A stretch of DNA of 64,000 nucleotides from Candidatus Gaiellasilicea maunaloa (lineage in GTDB: Bacteria; Actinomycetota; Thermoleophilia; Gaiellales; Gaiellaceae). Shown in pieces: positions 51,329 through 59,724 of this stretch (the first letter of the stretch is position 1; every line of letters starts with the position of its first letter). The stretch spans positions 19,703 through 83,702 of the forward strand of contig JANDLU010000005.1 of the NCBI GenBank assembly GCA_024330215.1, in the 5' to 3' direction. A program made the translations under genes and the position numbers. The notes beneath the pieces were generated by a model, which was not told where the DNA came from, did no database searches, and saw only the letters and a list, made by a program, of their open reading frames with translations.

Positions 51329-51446
51329 GGCGCCCGAAGGCGGCACGTACGCGCTCGGTCGAGGAAAGCCGCCGAGCAGTGAGGTGTTCGCGGCGTTCGC
51401 GATCGCGACGACCGCCTGAAGCGTCAGGTCGCGATGACGAACTCGA

Positions 51447-52052
51447 TCAGAGAAGCGCGTCGAGCCCGATCGTCAGGCCCGGCGGCAGCTCATGCACCTT
51501 CTCGAGCGCGAGCAGCACCCCCGGAACGAAAGCCTCCCGGGAGGTCGTGTCGTGGCGGATCGTGAGCGTCTCCCCCGGCCCGCCGAGGATCACCTCCTGA
51601 TGCGCGACGAGGCCCGGCAGGCGCACCGAGTGGATCGGGATCTCGCCGCCCATCCGAGCAGCCGTCGCCTGCGCCGTACCGGAGGGTGCGTCGAGCTTCG
51701 TCTCGTGGTGGAGCTCGACGATCTCGGCCCGCGGCAACACCGTCATCGCCTCCGCCGAGAACCGCATCATCAGCACAGCTCCCAACGCGAAGTTCGGCGC
51801 GAAGAAGACCGGGACGCCGGCGTCGGTCGCTTCCCGCCCGATCGCATCCGCGTCCCAGCCTGTCGTACCGACGACACAGGGGATCCGAGCGGCGAGGCCG
51901 GCCCGGACGTTGGCGAGGACCGTCTCAGGGCTCGTGAAGTCGATCATCGCCTCCGCGTCCAGGACTCCGACGAGCTCGTGTCCCGCCTCCTCGAGCGCCG
52001 GGGCGAGCACCGAGCCGACTTTTCCCCCGCGACCGTTGAGAACCAGCTTCAC
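51447..52052 (-). CDS. dapB: 4-Hydroxy-tetrahydrodipicolinate reductase, compact form
   Basis: NAD(P)H-dependent reductase of 201 residues, short for the family (usually 240-270, about 216 in Thermotoga). The nucleotide-binding GRGGKVGSVL starts at residue 7. After VLDAEAMIDFTSPE the part between strands 2 and 4 is very short. VGTTGWD, APNFALG and the substrate motif ELHHETKLDAPSGTA are intact. GTG 52052 lies inside the dispersed intergenic element. Key residues are present, so it should be active. Confidence 0.92.
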   Translation of the reverse strand: MKLVLNGRGGKVGSVLAPALEEAGHELVGVLDAEAMIDFTSPETVLANVRAGLAARIPCVVGTTGWDADAIGREATDAGVPVFFAPNFALGAVLMMRFSAEAMTVLPRAEIVELHHETKLDAPSGTAQATAARMGGEIPIHSVRLPGLVAHQEVILGGPGETLTIRHDTTSREAFVPGVLLALEKVHELPPGLTIGLDALL

Positions 52053-52134
52053 GCCCCGGGCCGCCTTTCGCCCCCGCCCGGCAGAGCCGGGCTCCGCGAC
52101 GGGCTGATGCCGCTGAACGTGAGCAAGCTCATGC
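52049..52134 (-). repeat. Intergenic element copy B (M16 peptidase stop to dapB start)
   Basis: Same element as 25795-25952 but without the 72-base middle. On the minus strand it starts GCATGAGCTTGCTCACGTTC, whose TGA is the stop of the peptidase gene, and ends in the dapB GTG. It holds the hairpin GCCCGGC-TCT-GCCGGGC. Confidence 0.9.
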
Positions 52135-53418
52135 GGCGGCTGGGCGGCCGACGAGCGCAGGGTTGACACGCTGCACCGCGGCGCGGAAGCGTGCTTCGCT
52201 CGGCCCGATTCCCGCAGCGGAGAGTCGATCCGGCCGCAGCAGCTCGGCCGCGAGGGCGCCTACGTCGTCGGCCGTGACCGCTTCGATCCGCTCGATCAGC
52301 TCGTCCAATGAGAGCAACTCCGTCTCTGTGACGAGAGCCTTGCCCAGCCGGCTCATCCGATTCGAGGTCGACTCCAGCGAGAGCAGCATCCGCCCCTTCA
52401 GGTTCTCCTTGGCGCGCTCGAGCTCGCCCGCGCGTACGTTGCCGCCTGCGATGTCGCCAAGCTCGCGCGCGGCGATCTCGAGACATTCGACGAGATTGTC
52501 CTCGCGCGTTCCCACATACAGCCCGATCTGGCCCGCATCCGAGTACTGCGACGCGAAGCTGTAAACGGCGTATGCCATTCCCCGCTTCTCGCGGATCTCC
52601 TGGAAGAGGCGCGAGGAAGCGGAGCCACCGAGGATCGCGTCGAGCAGGGAGGCCGCGAAGCGCCGCTCGTCCTTGCGGGAGATCCCGGGCGAGGCGAGGC
52701 ACACGTGGTACTGCTCGGTGTCCTTGCGCTGGAAGCGCAGGCCAGGCGCGGAGACGCGACGGATCGGCTTGCGCGCGCGGCGAGCACCGGCCGGAGTCGA
52801 GGGGATCCGCGCCGCGAGGAGCTCGACGAGCCGGCCGTGCTCGGCGTTCCCGGCAGCCGCGACGACGAGGTTGTCGGCCGTGTAGGCGGCGCCGTGGAAG
52901 CCCTGGAGGGCCCGGCGGCTGACGCTCGAGATCACCTCGGCCCGTCCGATCACCGGACGGCCGAGCGCATGTGAGCCGAAGACCGCCTCGGCGACGATGT
53001 CGTGGACGAGATCCTGAGGATTGTCCTCGACCATCGCGATCTCCTCGAGCACGACCTCGCGCTCGGAGTCGACCTCGGCGAAGGCCGGCTCGTAGACCAT
53101 CCCGATCATCACGTCGAGCGCCGTCTCGAGCCGATCGTCGGGGATGCGCGCATAGACGACCGTCGTCTCGCGCGAGGTGGCGGCGTTGAGCTCGCCGCCG
53201 AGCCCGTCGAAGATCTCCGCGATCTCCTGGGCCGAGTGCGTCGCCGTCCCCTTGAAGAGCAGGTGCTCGATGAAGTGCGAGACACCCGCGCGGCTGTCCG
53301 TCTCGTCGCGAGAGCCGGCGCCGATCCAGAAGCCGAGCGAGACCGATCGGACACCCGGCACGTGCTCGCTGATCACCCGCTCGCCGGTCGGAAGGCTCGA
53401 GATCTCGGGAAGCTGCAC
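52129..53418 (-). CDS. M16-family zinc metallopeptidase (processing-peptidase-like)
   Basis: Protein of 429 residues made of two M16 halves. The inverted zinc motif HFIEHLLFKGT (HxxEH) is at about residues 48-58, and the third ligand Glu lies near residue 125 (EREVVLEEIAM region). A second half without metal follows at about 200. Such proteins lie next to pnp in many actinobacteria and Bacillus-group bacteria. Substrate unknown. GTG 53418. Its stop lies in the dispersed intergenic element. Confidence 0.92.
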   Translation of the reverse strand: MQLPEISSLPTGERVISEHVPGVRSVSLGFWIGAGSRDETDSRAGVSHFIEHLLFKGTATHSAQEIAEIFDGLGGELNAATSRETTVVYARIPDDRLETALDVMIGMVYEPAFAEVDSEREVVLEEIAMVEDNPQDLVHDIVAEAVFGSHALGRPVIGRAEVISSVSRRALQGFHGAAYTADNLVVAAAGNAEHGRLVELLAARIPSTPAGARRARKPIRRVSAPGLRFQRKDTEQYHVCLASPGISRKDERRFAASLLDAILGGSASSRLFQEIREKRGMAYAVYSFASQYSDAGQIGLYVGTREDNLVECLEIAARELGDIAGGNVRAGELERAKENLKGRMLLSLESTSNRMSRLGKALVTETELLSLDELIERIEAVTADDVGALAAELLRPDRLSAAGIGPSEARFRAAVQRVNPALVGRPAAA

Positions 53419-53533
53419 GCGGCGATCCTATCCGCCGCCCCGGCCGAAGCTGGATAGGGCGCGGTCGCTGCTCGGGGCTCGAGTGGCGTTTGCGAGCCTG
53501 ACCCCGAGCCGACTCACGTCCCATTGCCTCCCT

Positions 53534-53565
53534 GTAGCATGCGACGCTCGTAGCAGTCTTGCTAC
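53534..53565. promoter_or_regulatory. Operator-like repeats upstream of vapB
   Basis: GTAGCA occurs at 53534-53539 and 53550-53555, and its inverse TGCTAC at 53560-53565. The last two form a dyad with a GTCT centre. The arrangement, just upstream of an antitoxin gene, suggests VapB or VapBC binding for autoregulation. Confidence 0.5.
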
Positions 53566-53580
53566 TCTGGAGGCTTGGAA

Positions 53581-53817
53581 GTGCCACTTCGAGAGCTGCG
53601 GAATCAAACGAGCAGGATCCTGCGTCGGGTCGAGGCGGGCGAGCGCATTACCGTGACGATCTCGGGCAGGCCGGTCGCCGATCTCGTTCCGCACACCGGG
53701 CGTCGAGTGTTCGTGCCTCGAGAGGAGCTGCTGCAATTCCTCGGGAAGCGCGAGCCTGACCCGACCTTCCGAGCTGAGATTCGGGCGATTCTCGACGAGA
53801 CGACGGATGACATCTGA
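53581..53817 (+). CDS. vapB: Antitoxin, Phd/YefM-type (VapB)
   Basis: Antitoxin of 78 residues. LRELRNQTSRILRRVEAGE and ITVTISGRPVADLVP are the Phd/YefM DNA-binding fold, and the C-terminal acidic tail (DPTFRAEIRAILDETTDDI) wraps the toxin. GTG 53581 has GGAGG seven bases upstream; a TTG at 53575 is too close to it. It overlaps vapC by 11 bases. The pair is inserted on the opposite strand in an otherwise conserved pnp-M16 neighbourhood. Confidence 0.88.
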   Translation: MPLRELRNQTSRILRRVEAGERITVTISGRPVADLVPHTGRRVFVPREELLQFLGKREPDPTFRAEIRAILDETTDDI

Positions 53818-54205
53818 CGGCTTGCTCGACACGAGCGTTCTCGTCGGGCTCGAGACCGCCCGGGTTGCAGGCGCTGACCTTCCCGAGCGGGCAGCGATCT
53901 CGACGATGACGATCGCCGAGCTCCATCTTGGCGTCCTCGTCGCAACCGATCCCGGCATTAGGGCCCGGCGACTCCGGACGCTCACCTTCGCTGAGCAGGC
54001 CTACGAGCCGGTAGCCGTCACAGCAGAGGTCGCGAGACGCTTCGCCGAGCTGGCCGCGTCGCTCCGAGTCGAACGGCGTCGGTTCCCCATCATCGACACG
54101 CTCATCGCGGCGACCGCACTCGCGCACGACCTTCCCCTGTTCACCCAGGATGCGGATTTCGCGGTGTTCGCCGGTATCGACCTTCGGCTGCTGCCGGGCG
54201 AATGA
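53807..54205 (+). CDS. vapC: PIN-domain ribonuclease toxin VapC
   Basis: Toxin of 132 residues with four acidic PIN residues: Asp8 in LLDTSV, Glu near 38 in TIAELHLG, Asp near 97 in IIDTLIAATA, and Asp near 115 in TQDADF. VapC toxins cleave tRNA or rRNA unless bound by their antitoxin. All catalytic residues are present so the toxin should be active. It converges with pnp across a strong hairpin. Confidence 0.93.
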   Translation: MTSDGLLDTSVLVGLETARVAGADLPERAAISTMTIAELHLGVLVATDPGIRARRLRTLTFAEQAYEPVAVTAEVARRFAELAASLRVERRRFPIIDTLIAATALAHDLPLFTQDADFAVFAGIDLRLLPGE

Positions 54206-54233
54206 CGAGGGGGCGGCTCGCGCCGCCCCCTCG
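54206..54233. terminator. Hairpin between convergent vapC and pnp
   Basis: CGAGGGGGCGGC (54206-54217) and GCCGCCCCCTCG (54222-54233) form a perfect 12-base-pair stem around TCGC. It lies 1 base after the vapC stop and 5 bases beyond the pnp stop, so it can serve both strands. It has no T-run. Confidence 0.7.
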
Positions 54234-54238
54234 GGCAT

Positions 54239-56716
54239 CTAGTCGCGGCGCGGGCCGCGGTCGCGGCCGCCGCGGCCACGATCGTCGCGGCGAGGCCGCT
54301 CCTCCTCCGGAGGCCGCGGCGGGGCCGCCTTCGCCCGCTCGATCAGCTCCTCGGGGGAGGCCATCTTCCCGTCCTCGTGCTTCCCGACGAGCTTGAGCCC
54401 GATCCGGCCCCGCGCCTTGTCGACCTCCTGCACGATCACGTCGACGATGTCCCCGCGCGCCATCACGTCCTCGATGTGCGCAACGCGGCCGGGACCCACG
54501 TTCGAGACGTGGAGCAGGCCGTCCGTGCCCTTCTTCAGCTCGACGAACGCCCCAAACTGGGTGGTCTTCACGACCTTGCCGGTGAAGGTGTCCCCCACCT
54601 CGGGCTCCTTGGTCAGCGCCGTGATCGCGGAGATCGCAGCGTCGGCCTTCGTGCCCTCGGTTGCGTAGACGAGGATCGTCCCGTCCTCCTCGATGTCGAT
54701 CTGGACGTCGTAGTCGGCCTCGAGCGAGCGGATCGTCTCGCCGCCCTTGCCGATCACCATCCCGATGAACTCCGGGTTGATCTGGACGGACGAGATCCGC
54801 GGCGCATGCTCGGCGAGCTGCTCACGGGACTCCGGGATCGCCTCGAGCATGCTGTCGAGGATCGAGTTCCGGGCCCGCTTGGCCTGCTCGAGCGCCGCCC
54901 GCATGATCTCCTGCGTGACGCCGGTGATCTTGATGTCCATCTGAAGCGCGGTGATCCCGTCCCTCGTGCCGGCGACCTTGAAGTCCATGTCGCCCAGGTG
55001 ATCCTCCGCGCCCTGGATGTCGGTGAGGATGACGTAGTCCTCACCCTCCTTGACGAGGCCCATCGCGATCCCGGAGACCGGCGCCTTGATCGGCACGCCG
55101 GCGTCCATCAGCGCGAGCGTCGAGCCGCAGACCGAGCCCATCGACGACGAGCCGTTCGACTCGAGCGTCTCCGAGACGATCCGGATCGTGTAGGGGAAGT
55201 CCTCGGCGGGCGGCAGGATCGCCTCGAGAGCACGCTGCGCCAGCGCTCCGTGACCGATGTCGCGACGCTTGGGGCCACGCATGAAGCCCGTCTCGCCGAC
55301 GGAGTACGGCGGGAAGTTGTAGTGGTGCATGAAGCGGCGATCCGTCTCGAGCGAGAGATCGTCGATCCGCTGACCTTCCTTGGCCGTGCCGAGCGTCAGC
55401 AGGCTCAAGACCTGCGTCTGCCCGCGCTGGAAGAGGCCCGAGCCGTGCGCGCGCGGCGAGACCGTGACCTCACAGTCGACCTGGCGGATCTCCTCGGTGC
55501 CGCGGCCGTCCGGCCGTCGCTTGTCGACCGCGATCTTCTTGCGGACGAGATCCTTGTAGATCGCCTCCGCGGCCTTCTTGACGTAGCCCTTGGTCAGGCT
55601 GTCCTTGACCTGCGGCGCGTCGCCGTCGACCGTCGCCGGGCCGGCCGGGAACGGCAGCTCGACTCCCTCGACGATCCGCTCGAAGAGGAGGTGGCGCTTG
55701 GCCGACTTCAGCTCCTTCGAGTCCTGCTCCGCGTCGGTGAGCGTCCGCAGATCGTTCTCGAACTGCTCCCGCACCGGGCCCTCGACGGCCACGAGGCGCT
55801 GCTTCTCGAGCAGCATCGCGAGGCTCGCGCGGACTTGCATCTGGCGCTCGATGTCCGACTCGGTCGAATCCATCGACGTCGCGCCCGCGATCTCGATCAG
55901 GAGCTCGTCCGTGACGGCGGCGCCTTCGCGGAGGCCGTCCTCCTGGATCCGCTCCCAGATCGTGTGCCCGTGGGACGACTCGATCTCCGCGGTGACGTCC
56001 GAGTCGAGCCACTTCGCCTTGCCGGCCTGGGCGCGCAGATCGTCCTGCGCGTCACAGAGCTTGCGGATCTCGGCGTGCGCGAGCTCGAGCGCCTCGAGCA
56101 GCAGCTCGTCGGGAACCTCGTCGGCCCCGGCCTCGACCATCGTCAGGCCGTCCTTCGTGCCGACGACGATCAGGTCGAGCGACGACTCCTCGAAGTTCTC
56201 CTGGTGCGTCGGGTTGAGAACCCACTCGTCGTCGATCCGGCCGACGCGGACGGCGCCCACCGGCCCGAAGAATGGCAGCGGCGAGAGCATCAGCGCTGCC
56301 GACGCTCCGTTGATGCACAGGATGTCGTGCGGGATGACCATGTCCGCGCTGAGCACGGTGCAGATCACCTGGACCTCGTTGCGGAAGCCCTTCGGCCAGA
56401 GCGGCCGGATCGGGCGGTCGATCATGCGCGCGGTCAGCGTGGCGCGCTCGGTGGCGCGGCCTTCGCGCTTGAAGAAGCCGCCGGGAATCTTGCCGGCCGC
56501 GTAGGCCCGCTCCTCGACGTCGATCGTCAGCGGGAAGAAGTCGGCGCCCTCGCGGGCCTCCGTCCGTCCCACCGCGGTGGCGAGCACCATCGTGTCGCCC
56601 GACCGGACGAGAACGGCGCCGTCCGCCTGCTTGGCCAGCCTGCCGGTCTCGAAGACCATCTCCTTGCCGCCGATCTCGACGGTAACCGAGGCGACGCGCT
56701 CGGTAGCGATACTCAT
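54239..56716 (-). CDS. pnp: Polynucleotide phosphorylase
   Basis: 3'-5' phosphorolytic exoribonuclease of 825 residues. It has two RNase PH domains (about 10-140 and 325-550) with a helical domain between. Catalytic region LESNGSSSMGSVCGSTLALMDAG, split here as ESNGSSSMGSVCG and LALMDAG. KH (GMVIGKGGETIR) and S1 (VVKTTQFGAFVELKKG) domains follow, with an Arg/Asp/Gly-rich tail. ATG 56716 is preferred over GTG 56734, since GTGGAGG there acts as ribosome-binding site. A 27-base-pair hairpin lies just upstream, between rpsO and pnp. Confidence 0.97.
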   Translation of the reverse strand: MSIATERVASVTVEIGGKEMVFETGRLAKQADGAVLVRSGDTMVLATAVGRTEAREGADFFPLTIDVEERAYAAGKIPGGFFKREGRATERATLTARMIDRPIRPLWPKGFRNEVQVICTVLSADMVIPHDILCINGASAALMLSPLPFFGPVGAVRVGRIDDEWVLNPTHQENFEESSLDLIVVGTKDGLTMVEAGADEVPDELLLEALELAHAEIRKLCDAQDDLRAQAGKAKWLDSDVTAEIESSHGHTIWERIQEDGLREGAAVTDELLIEIAGATSMDSTESDIERQMQVRASLAMLLEKQRLVAVEGPVREQFENDLRTLTDAEQDSKELKSAKRHLLFERIVEGVELPFPAGPATVDGDAPQVKDSLTKGYVKKAAEAIYKDLVRKKIAVDKRRPDGRGTEEIRQVDCEVTVSPRAHGSGLFQRGQTQVLSLLTLGTAKEGQRIDDLSLETDRRFMHHYNFPPYSVGETGFMRGPKRRDIGHGALAQRALEAILPPAEDFPYTIRIVSETLESNGSSSMGSVCGSTLALMDAGVPIKAPVSGIAMGLVKEGEDYVILTDIQGAEDHLGDMDFKVAGTRDGITALQMDIKITGVTQEIMRAALEQAKRARNSILDSMLEAIPESREQLAEHAPRISSVQINPEFIGMVIGKGGETIRSLEADYDVQIDIEEDGTILVYATEGTKADAAISAITALTKEPEVGDTFTGKVVKTTQFGAFVELKKGTDGLLHVSNVGPGRVAHIEDVMARGDIVDVIVQEVDKARGRIGLKLVGKHEDGKMASPEELIERAKAAPPRPPEEERPRRDDRGRGGRDRGPRRD

Positions 56717-56745
56717 ATTCTCTCTTGCCTCCACTCTGCTTTGGT

Positions 56746-56809
56746 GGAGAGTGGAAGTTTGAGCGAGCCCCGCGGGTTGGAACGGGACTCGCTCAAGCTT
56801 CCACCCTCC
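56746..56809 (-). promoter_or_regulatory. Long hairpin in the rpsO-pnp leader
   Basis: Arms 56746-56772 and 56783-56809 pair at 24 of 27 positions; on the minus transcript two of the differences are G-U wobbles. Loop 10 bases. E. coli has an RNase III-processed hairpin in the same position, used for PNPase autocontrol. The same role is likely here but is inferred from position and form. Confidence 0.6.
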
Positions 56810-56836
56810 CGGGTGCGAGCTCTGGGCGTGGGCGTT

Positions 56837-57106
56837 CTAGCGCCGCAGGCCGAGCTCCTTGATGAGAGCTCGATAGCCCTCGAGGTCGTGCTTCTGCAGG
56901 TAGTTCAGGAACCGGCGGCGCCGGCCCACGAGCTTCAGCAGCCCCCGCCGCGAATAGTGATCTTTCGGGTGCGTGCGCAGATGCTCGGTGAGGTCGTTGA
57001 CGCGCCTCGTCAGCATCGCGATCTGCACCTCCGGCGAGCCCGTATCGGTCCCGTTCCGGCCGTGCTGATCGATCAGCTCCTGCTTGACTTCCTTGGTGAG
57101 GGCCAT
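56837..57106 (-). CDS. rpsO: 30S ribosomal protein S15
   Basis: Protein of 89 residues binding 16S rRNA helices. Conserved [12 protein letters not shown] and [18 protein letters not shown] are complete. ATG 57106 has GAAGGAGG six bases upstream. It is followed by pnp as in most bacteria. Confidence 0.98.
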   Translation of the reverse strand: MALTKEVKQELIDQHGRNGTDTGSPEVQIAMLTRRVNDLTEHLRTHPKDHYSRRGLLKLVGRRRRFLNYLQKHDLEGYRALIKELGLRR

Positions 57107-57258
57107 GCGGCCTCCTTCGCTGTGATTCGCTGTGACGGTTCTCCGGAGTCCCCGCGCGGCGTGAAGGAAGTCACGGCCGGCCGAGATCTCGGTCGCGTCC
57201 AGGGTAGCAACCGCCGCTGGAACGCGCGTTTTCGGGCGCGTCAGTACAGTCCCGCGCG

Positions 57259-58620
57259 ATGCAGGCGGCGGTCGCAGCAGGACATCCGGCAACGGTCGCG
57301 GCCGGGATCGAGATCCTCGAGGAAGGCGGCAGCGCCGCCGACGCCGCGGTCGCCGCCTGTCTCGCCTCCTGCGTCGCGGAGACGGTGATGACCGGTCTGC
57401 TCGGCGGGGGTCACGCGATCCACTGGGACGGCCGCGAGGCGGTCAACCTCGACTGCTTCGTGACGGTTCCCTCCGGAGTCGGCGCTCCGCCGATCGAGCT
57501 CGGCGTCCCGTTCGGGGAGGAGGTCGTCCACTACGCGGTCGGGCCGGGTACCTGCGGCGTTCCCGGCCTTCCCGCAGGCCTCGGGGTGCTCTGGGAGCGG
57601 TTCGGGCGCATGCCCTGGGCACGCCTCGTCGCGCCGGCGCTGGCGCTCGCACGATCGGGTGTCGTGCTGCCGCCCGCGCACGCCTCGTGTCTCGCGATGC
57701 TGGAGCCGGTCTTCACGCTGAGCGGGGCCGGCCGGGCGATCTACGCACCGACTGGGCAGTTGTTGGCGGCGGGCGACATTCTTGCTCAGCCCGGCCTCGC
57801 GGCGGCGCTCGAGCTCCTGGCCGACGAGGGGTCCGGCAGCGTCTATCGCGGCTCGCTCGGCGATGTGCTCCTGGATGGCGTCGACGGGATCGCACTCGCG
57901 CGGGTCGATCTCGAGTCGTACGAGCCGATCTGGTCCGCGCCTGCCGAGGCGGAGCTCGCCGGCTGCCGCTTCCTCACCCGCGGCGGACTCTCCGGTGTGC
58001 CGGAGTCACTGGCTCGGTTGCCGCGACTCGCCGAGCTCTCGGCGACCGAGCGGGTGCTCGCGCTGCTCGGCGCACTCGAAGGAACGGGGCCGGACGGGCA
58101 TACGACCAACGTGACGGTCGTCGACGCCGACGGGCAGGCCTGCGTGCTGACGACGAGCCTCGGCCTCGGCACCGGCGACTTCCTGCCCGGGTACGACCTG
58201 CACCTGAACAGCATGCTCGGCGAGGTCGACCTGCACCACGTACCGCTCGTTCCCGGCGCGAGAATGGAGAGCATGATGGCGCCGAGCCTCGCCGTCGACC
58301 CCGACGGGCTCGCGCTGGCGATCGGCTCAGCCGGCGGTACCCGCTTGCGAACAGCGCTCATCGGCGTCGCCGCGTCGATTCTGGACGTGGGCCTCGGGCC
58401 GGCCGAGGCGGTACAGCGGCCGCGCTTCCATCCCGTCGGGGCGCTCGTGCACGCCGAGCCTGGAGTCGACGAGGACGCGCTTACCCGGCTCGAGTCGGCC
58501 GGGCGCGCGGTTCGGCGCTGGCCTGCACAGCACCATTACTTCGGCGGAGTCAGCGTCGCTGGGAGACGCGGTGCCACTGGGGATCCGCGTCGGAGCGGGC
58601 ACGCGGCGACCCTGGCGTGA
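57259..58620 (+). CDS. ggt: Gamma-glutamyltransferase-family protein
   Basis: N-terminal nucleophile hydrolase of 453 residues, shorter than the usual 550. The autocleavage site and catalytic Thr lie in [14 protein letters not shown] near residue 279. The early part ([26 protein letters not shown]) matches the family. No signal peptide is seen, so it is probably cytoplasmic, unlike the exported E. coli enzyme. The oxyanion GSAGG is at about 354. Substrate may be glutathione-like or another gamma-glutamyl compound. It is the only + strand gene between vapC and 61789. Confidence 0.88.
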   Translation: MQAAVAAGHPATVAAGIEILEEGGSAADAAVAACLASCVAETVMTGLLGGGHAIHWDGREAVNLDCFVTVPSGVGAPPIELGVPFGEEVVHYAVGPGTCGVPGLPAGLGVLWERFGRMPWARLVAPALALARSGVVLPPAHASCLAMLEPVFTLSGAGRAIYAPTGQLLAAGDILAQPGLAAALELLADEGSGSVYRGSLGDVLLDGVDGIALARVDLESYEPIWSAPAEAELAGCRFLTRGGLSGVPESLARLPRLAELSATERVLALLGALEGTGPDGHTTNVTVVDADGQACVLTTSLGLGTGDFLPGYDLHLNSMLGEVDLHHVPLVPGARMESMMAPSLAVDPDGLALAIGSAGGTRLRTALIGVAASILDVGLGPAEAVQRPRFHPVGALVHAEPGVDEDALTRLESAGRAVRRWPAQHHYFGGVSVAGRRGATGDPRRSGHAATLA

Positions 58621-58858
58621 GCGATCCCGGCTCGACCTCTCCTCGCGTTGAGACGGCGGCCCAGCCGACGTAACCACAGCGCGGACAGCCCGGGTTGCTC
58701 GCTCTCGTGCCGCCGTGGATCGGCTTCTCATACTCCGTCGCACACTCGAGGCAGCGGACGAGCTCGGACGCACCCTTCTTCGGACGGGACGAGGCGGCAG
58801 CGCGCCTCGGAAACAGCGGCATGCAGGTGGTTCGTCCCGCAAGTGCGATTTGGTTCAT
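58550..58858 (-). CDS. Small zinc-ribbon protein
   Basis: Protein of up to 102 residues with CLECATEYEKP and GCPRCGYVGW, a Cys4 zinc ribbon. The remainder is basic and low complexity. It overlaps the ggt 3' end by 71 bases on the opposite strand, so its last 24 residues are antisense to ggt. ATG 58858 gives the longest form; ATG 58822 (MPLFPRR) is equally likely. Neither has a strong ribosome-binding site. It follows ribF by 11 bases. Confidence 0.6.
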   Translation of the reverse strand: MNQIALAGRTTCMPLFPRRAAASSRPKKGASELVRCLECATEYEKPIHGGTRASNPGCPRCGYVGWAAVSTRGEVEPGSLTPGSPRARSDADPQWHRVSQRR

Positions 58859-58869
58859 TCTCGGACAGA

Positions 58870-59724
58870 TCAGACTGGGCGAATCGACGTCCGCGTCCGT
58901 TCGACATCCCGCGCGATCTGGGCGACGAGCTCGGCCTCGCTCGCGAACACCTCCTCGTCGCGCAGCCGCTCCCAGAGCTCGACCACGAGCCGCTGCCCGT
59001 AGAGGTCGCCCTCGAAGCCGAGCAAGTGCGGCTCGATGCGCCGCTCGCTCCCGCCGTAATGGGGATTAGTGCCGATCGAGATCGCGGCCCGGTGCTCCTC
59101 CCCACCGCTCGGGCGGGCCGCCCCGGCATAGATCCCGTACGGCGGCACGAGCAGGGTCGGATCGAGAGCGAGGTTGGCGGTCGGATAGCCGAGCGTGCCA
59201 CCGCGCTGGTCGCCGGGAACGACGGCCCCGTCGAGCTCGACCGGCCGCCCGAGCTGCGCAGCCGCTCCCGCGAGATCCCCCTCGTGCACGAGCCGCCGGA
59301 TCTCGGAGGAGGACACACCCGCGAGCAGCGGCACGGCGATGACCTCGTGGCCGAGCCTCTCGAGGAGCTGCAGGTCGCCGCGTCGGCGGCTGCCGAAGCG
59401 GAAGTCCTCGCCCGCAACCACGACGTCTGCGCGCGCGAGCTGCTCGGCGGCGAACTCCTCGGGTTCCTGGCTCGCGGTCGCGAGCGTGAACGGAACGACC
59501 GTCACTTCGGCCGCGCCGAGCGCCCGCAGCAGCTCAGCGCGCCGCTCGACCGTGCTGACGAGCTCGACGAGGTTTCCCTGCACGACCGTGCGCGGGTGCG
59601 GGTGGAAGGTGAGCACTCGCACGTGGAGTCCCGTCGCGCGTGCAGCCTCGAGCACCCGCCGGTGGCCCAGATGCACCCCGTCGAAGGTGCCGATGGCAAC
59701 CGCCTCGTTCGCTCTTCTAACCAA
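58870..59724 (-). CDS. ribF: Bifunctional riboflavin kinase/FAD synthetase
   Basis: Protein of 284 residues producing FMN and FAD. The N-terminal FAD-synthetase domain has GTFDGVHLGHRRVL and FHPHPR (near 12-45), then SSSEIRRL. The C-terminal riboflavin kinase has GDQRGGTLGYPTANL and GIYAG. TTG 59724 overlaps the truB stop by eight bases and starts just before the first strand of the fold. Confidence 0.95.
   Translation of the reverse strand: MVRRANEAVAIGTFDGVHLGHRRVLEAARATGLHVRVLTFHPHPRTVVQGNLVELVSTVERRAELLRALGAAEVTVVPFTLATASQEPEEFAAEQLARADVVVAGEDFRFGSRRRGDLQLLERLGHEVIAVPLLAGVSSSEIRRLVHEGDLAGAAAQLGRPVELDGAVVPGDQRGGTLGYPTANLALDPTLLVPPYGIYAGAARPSGGEEHRAAISIGTNPHYGGSERRIEPHLLGFEGDLYGQRLVVELWERLRDEEVFASEAELVAQIARDVERTRTSIRPV

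Noticed and set aside
53428..53985. Minus-strand frame opposite vapBC
   Set aside because: Ser/Arg-rich shadow of two well-supported genes.
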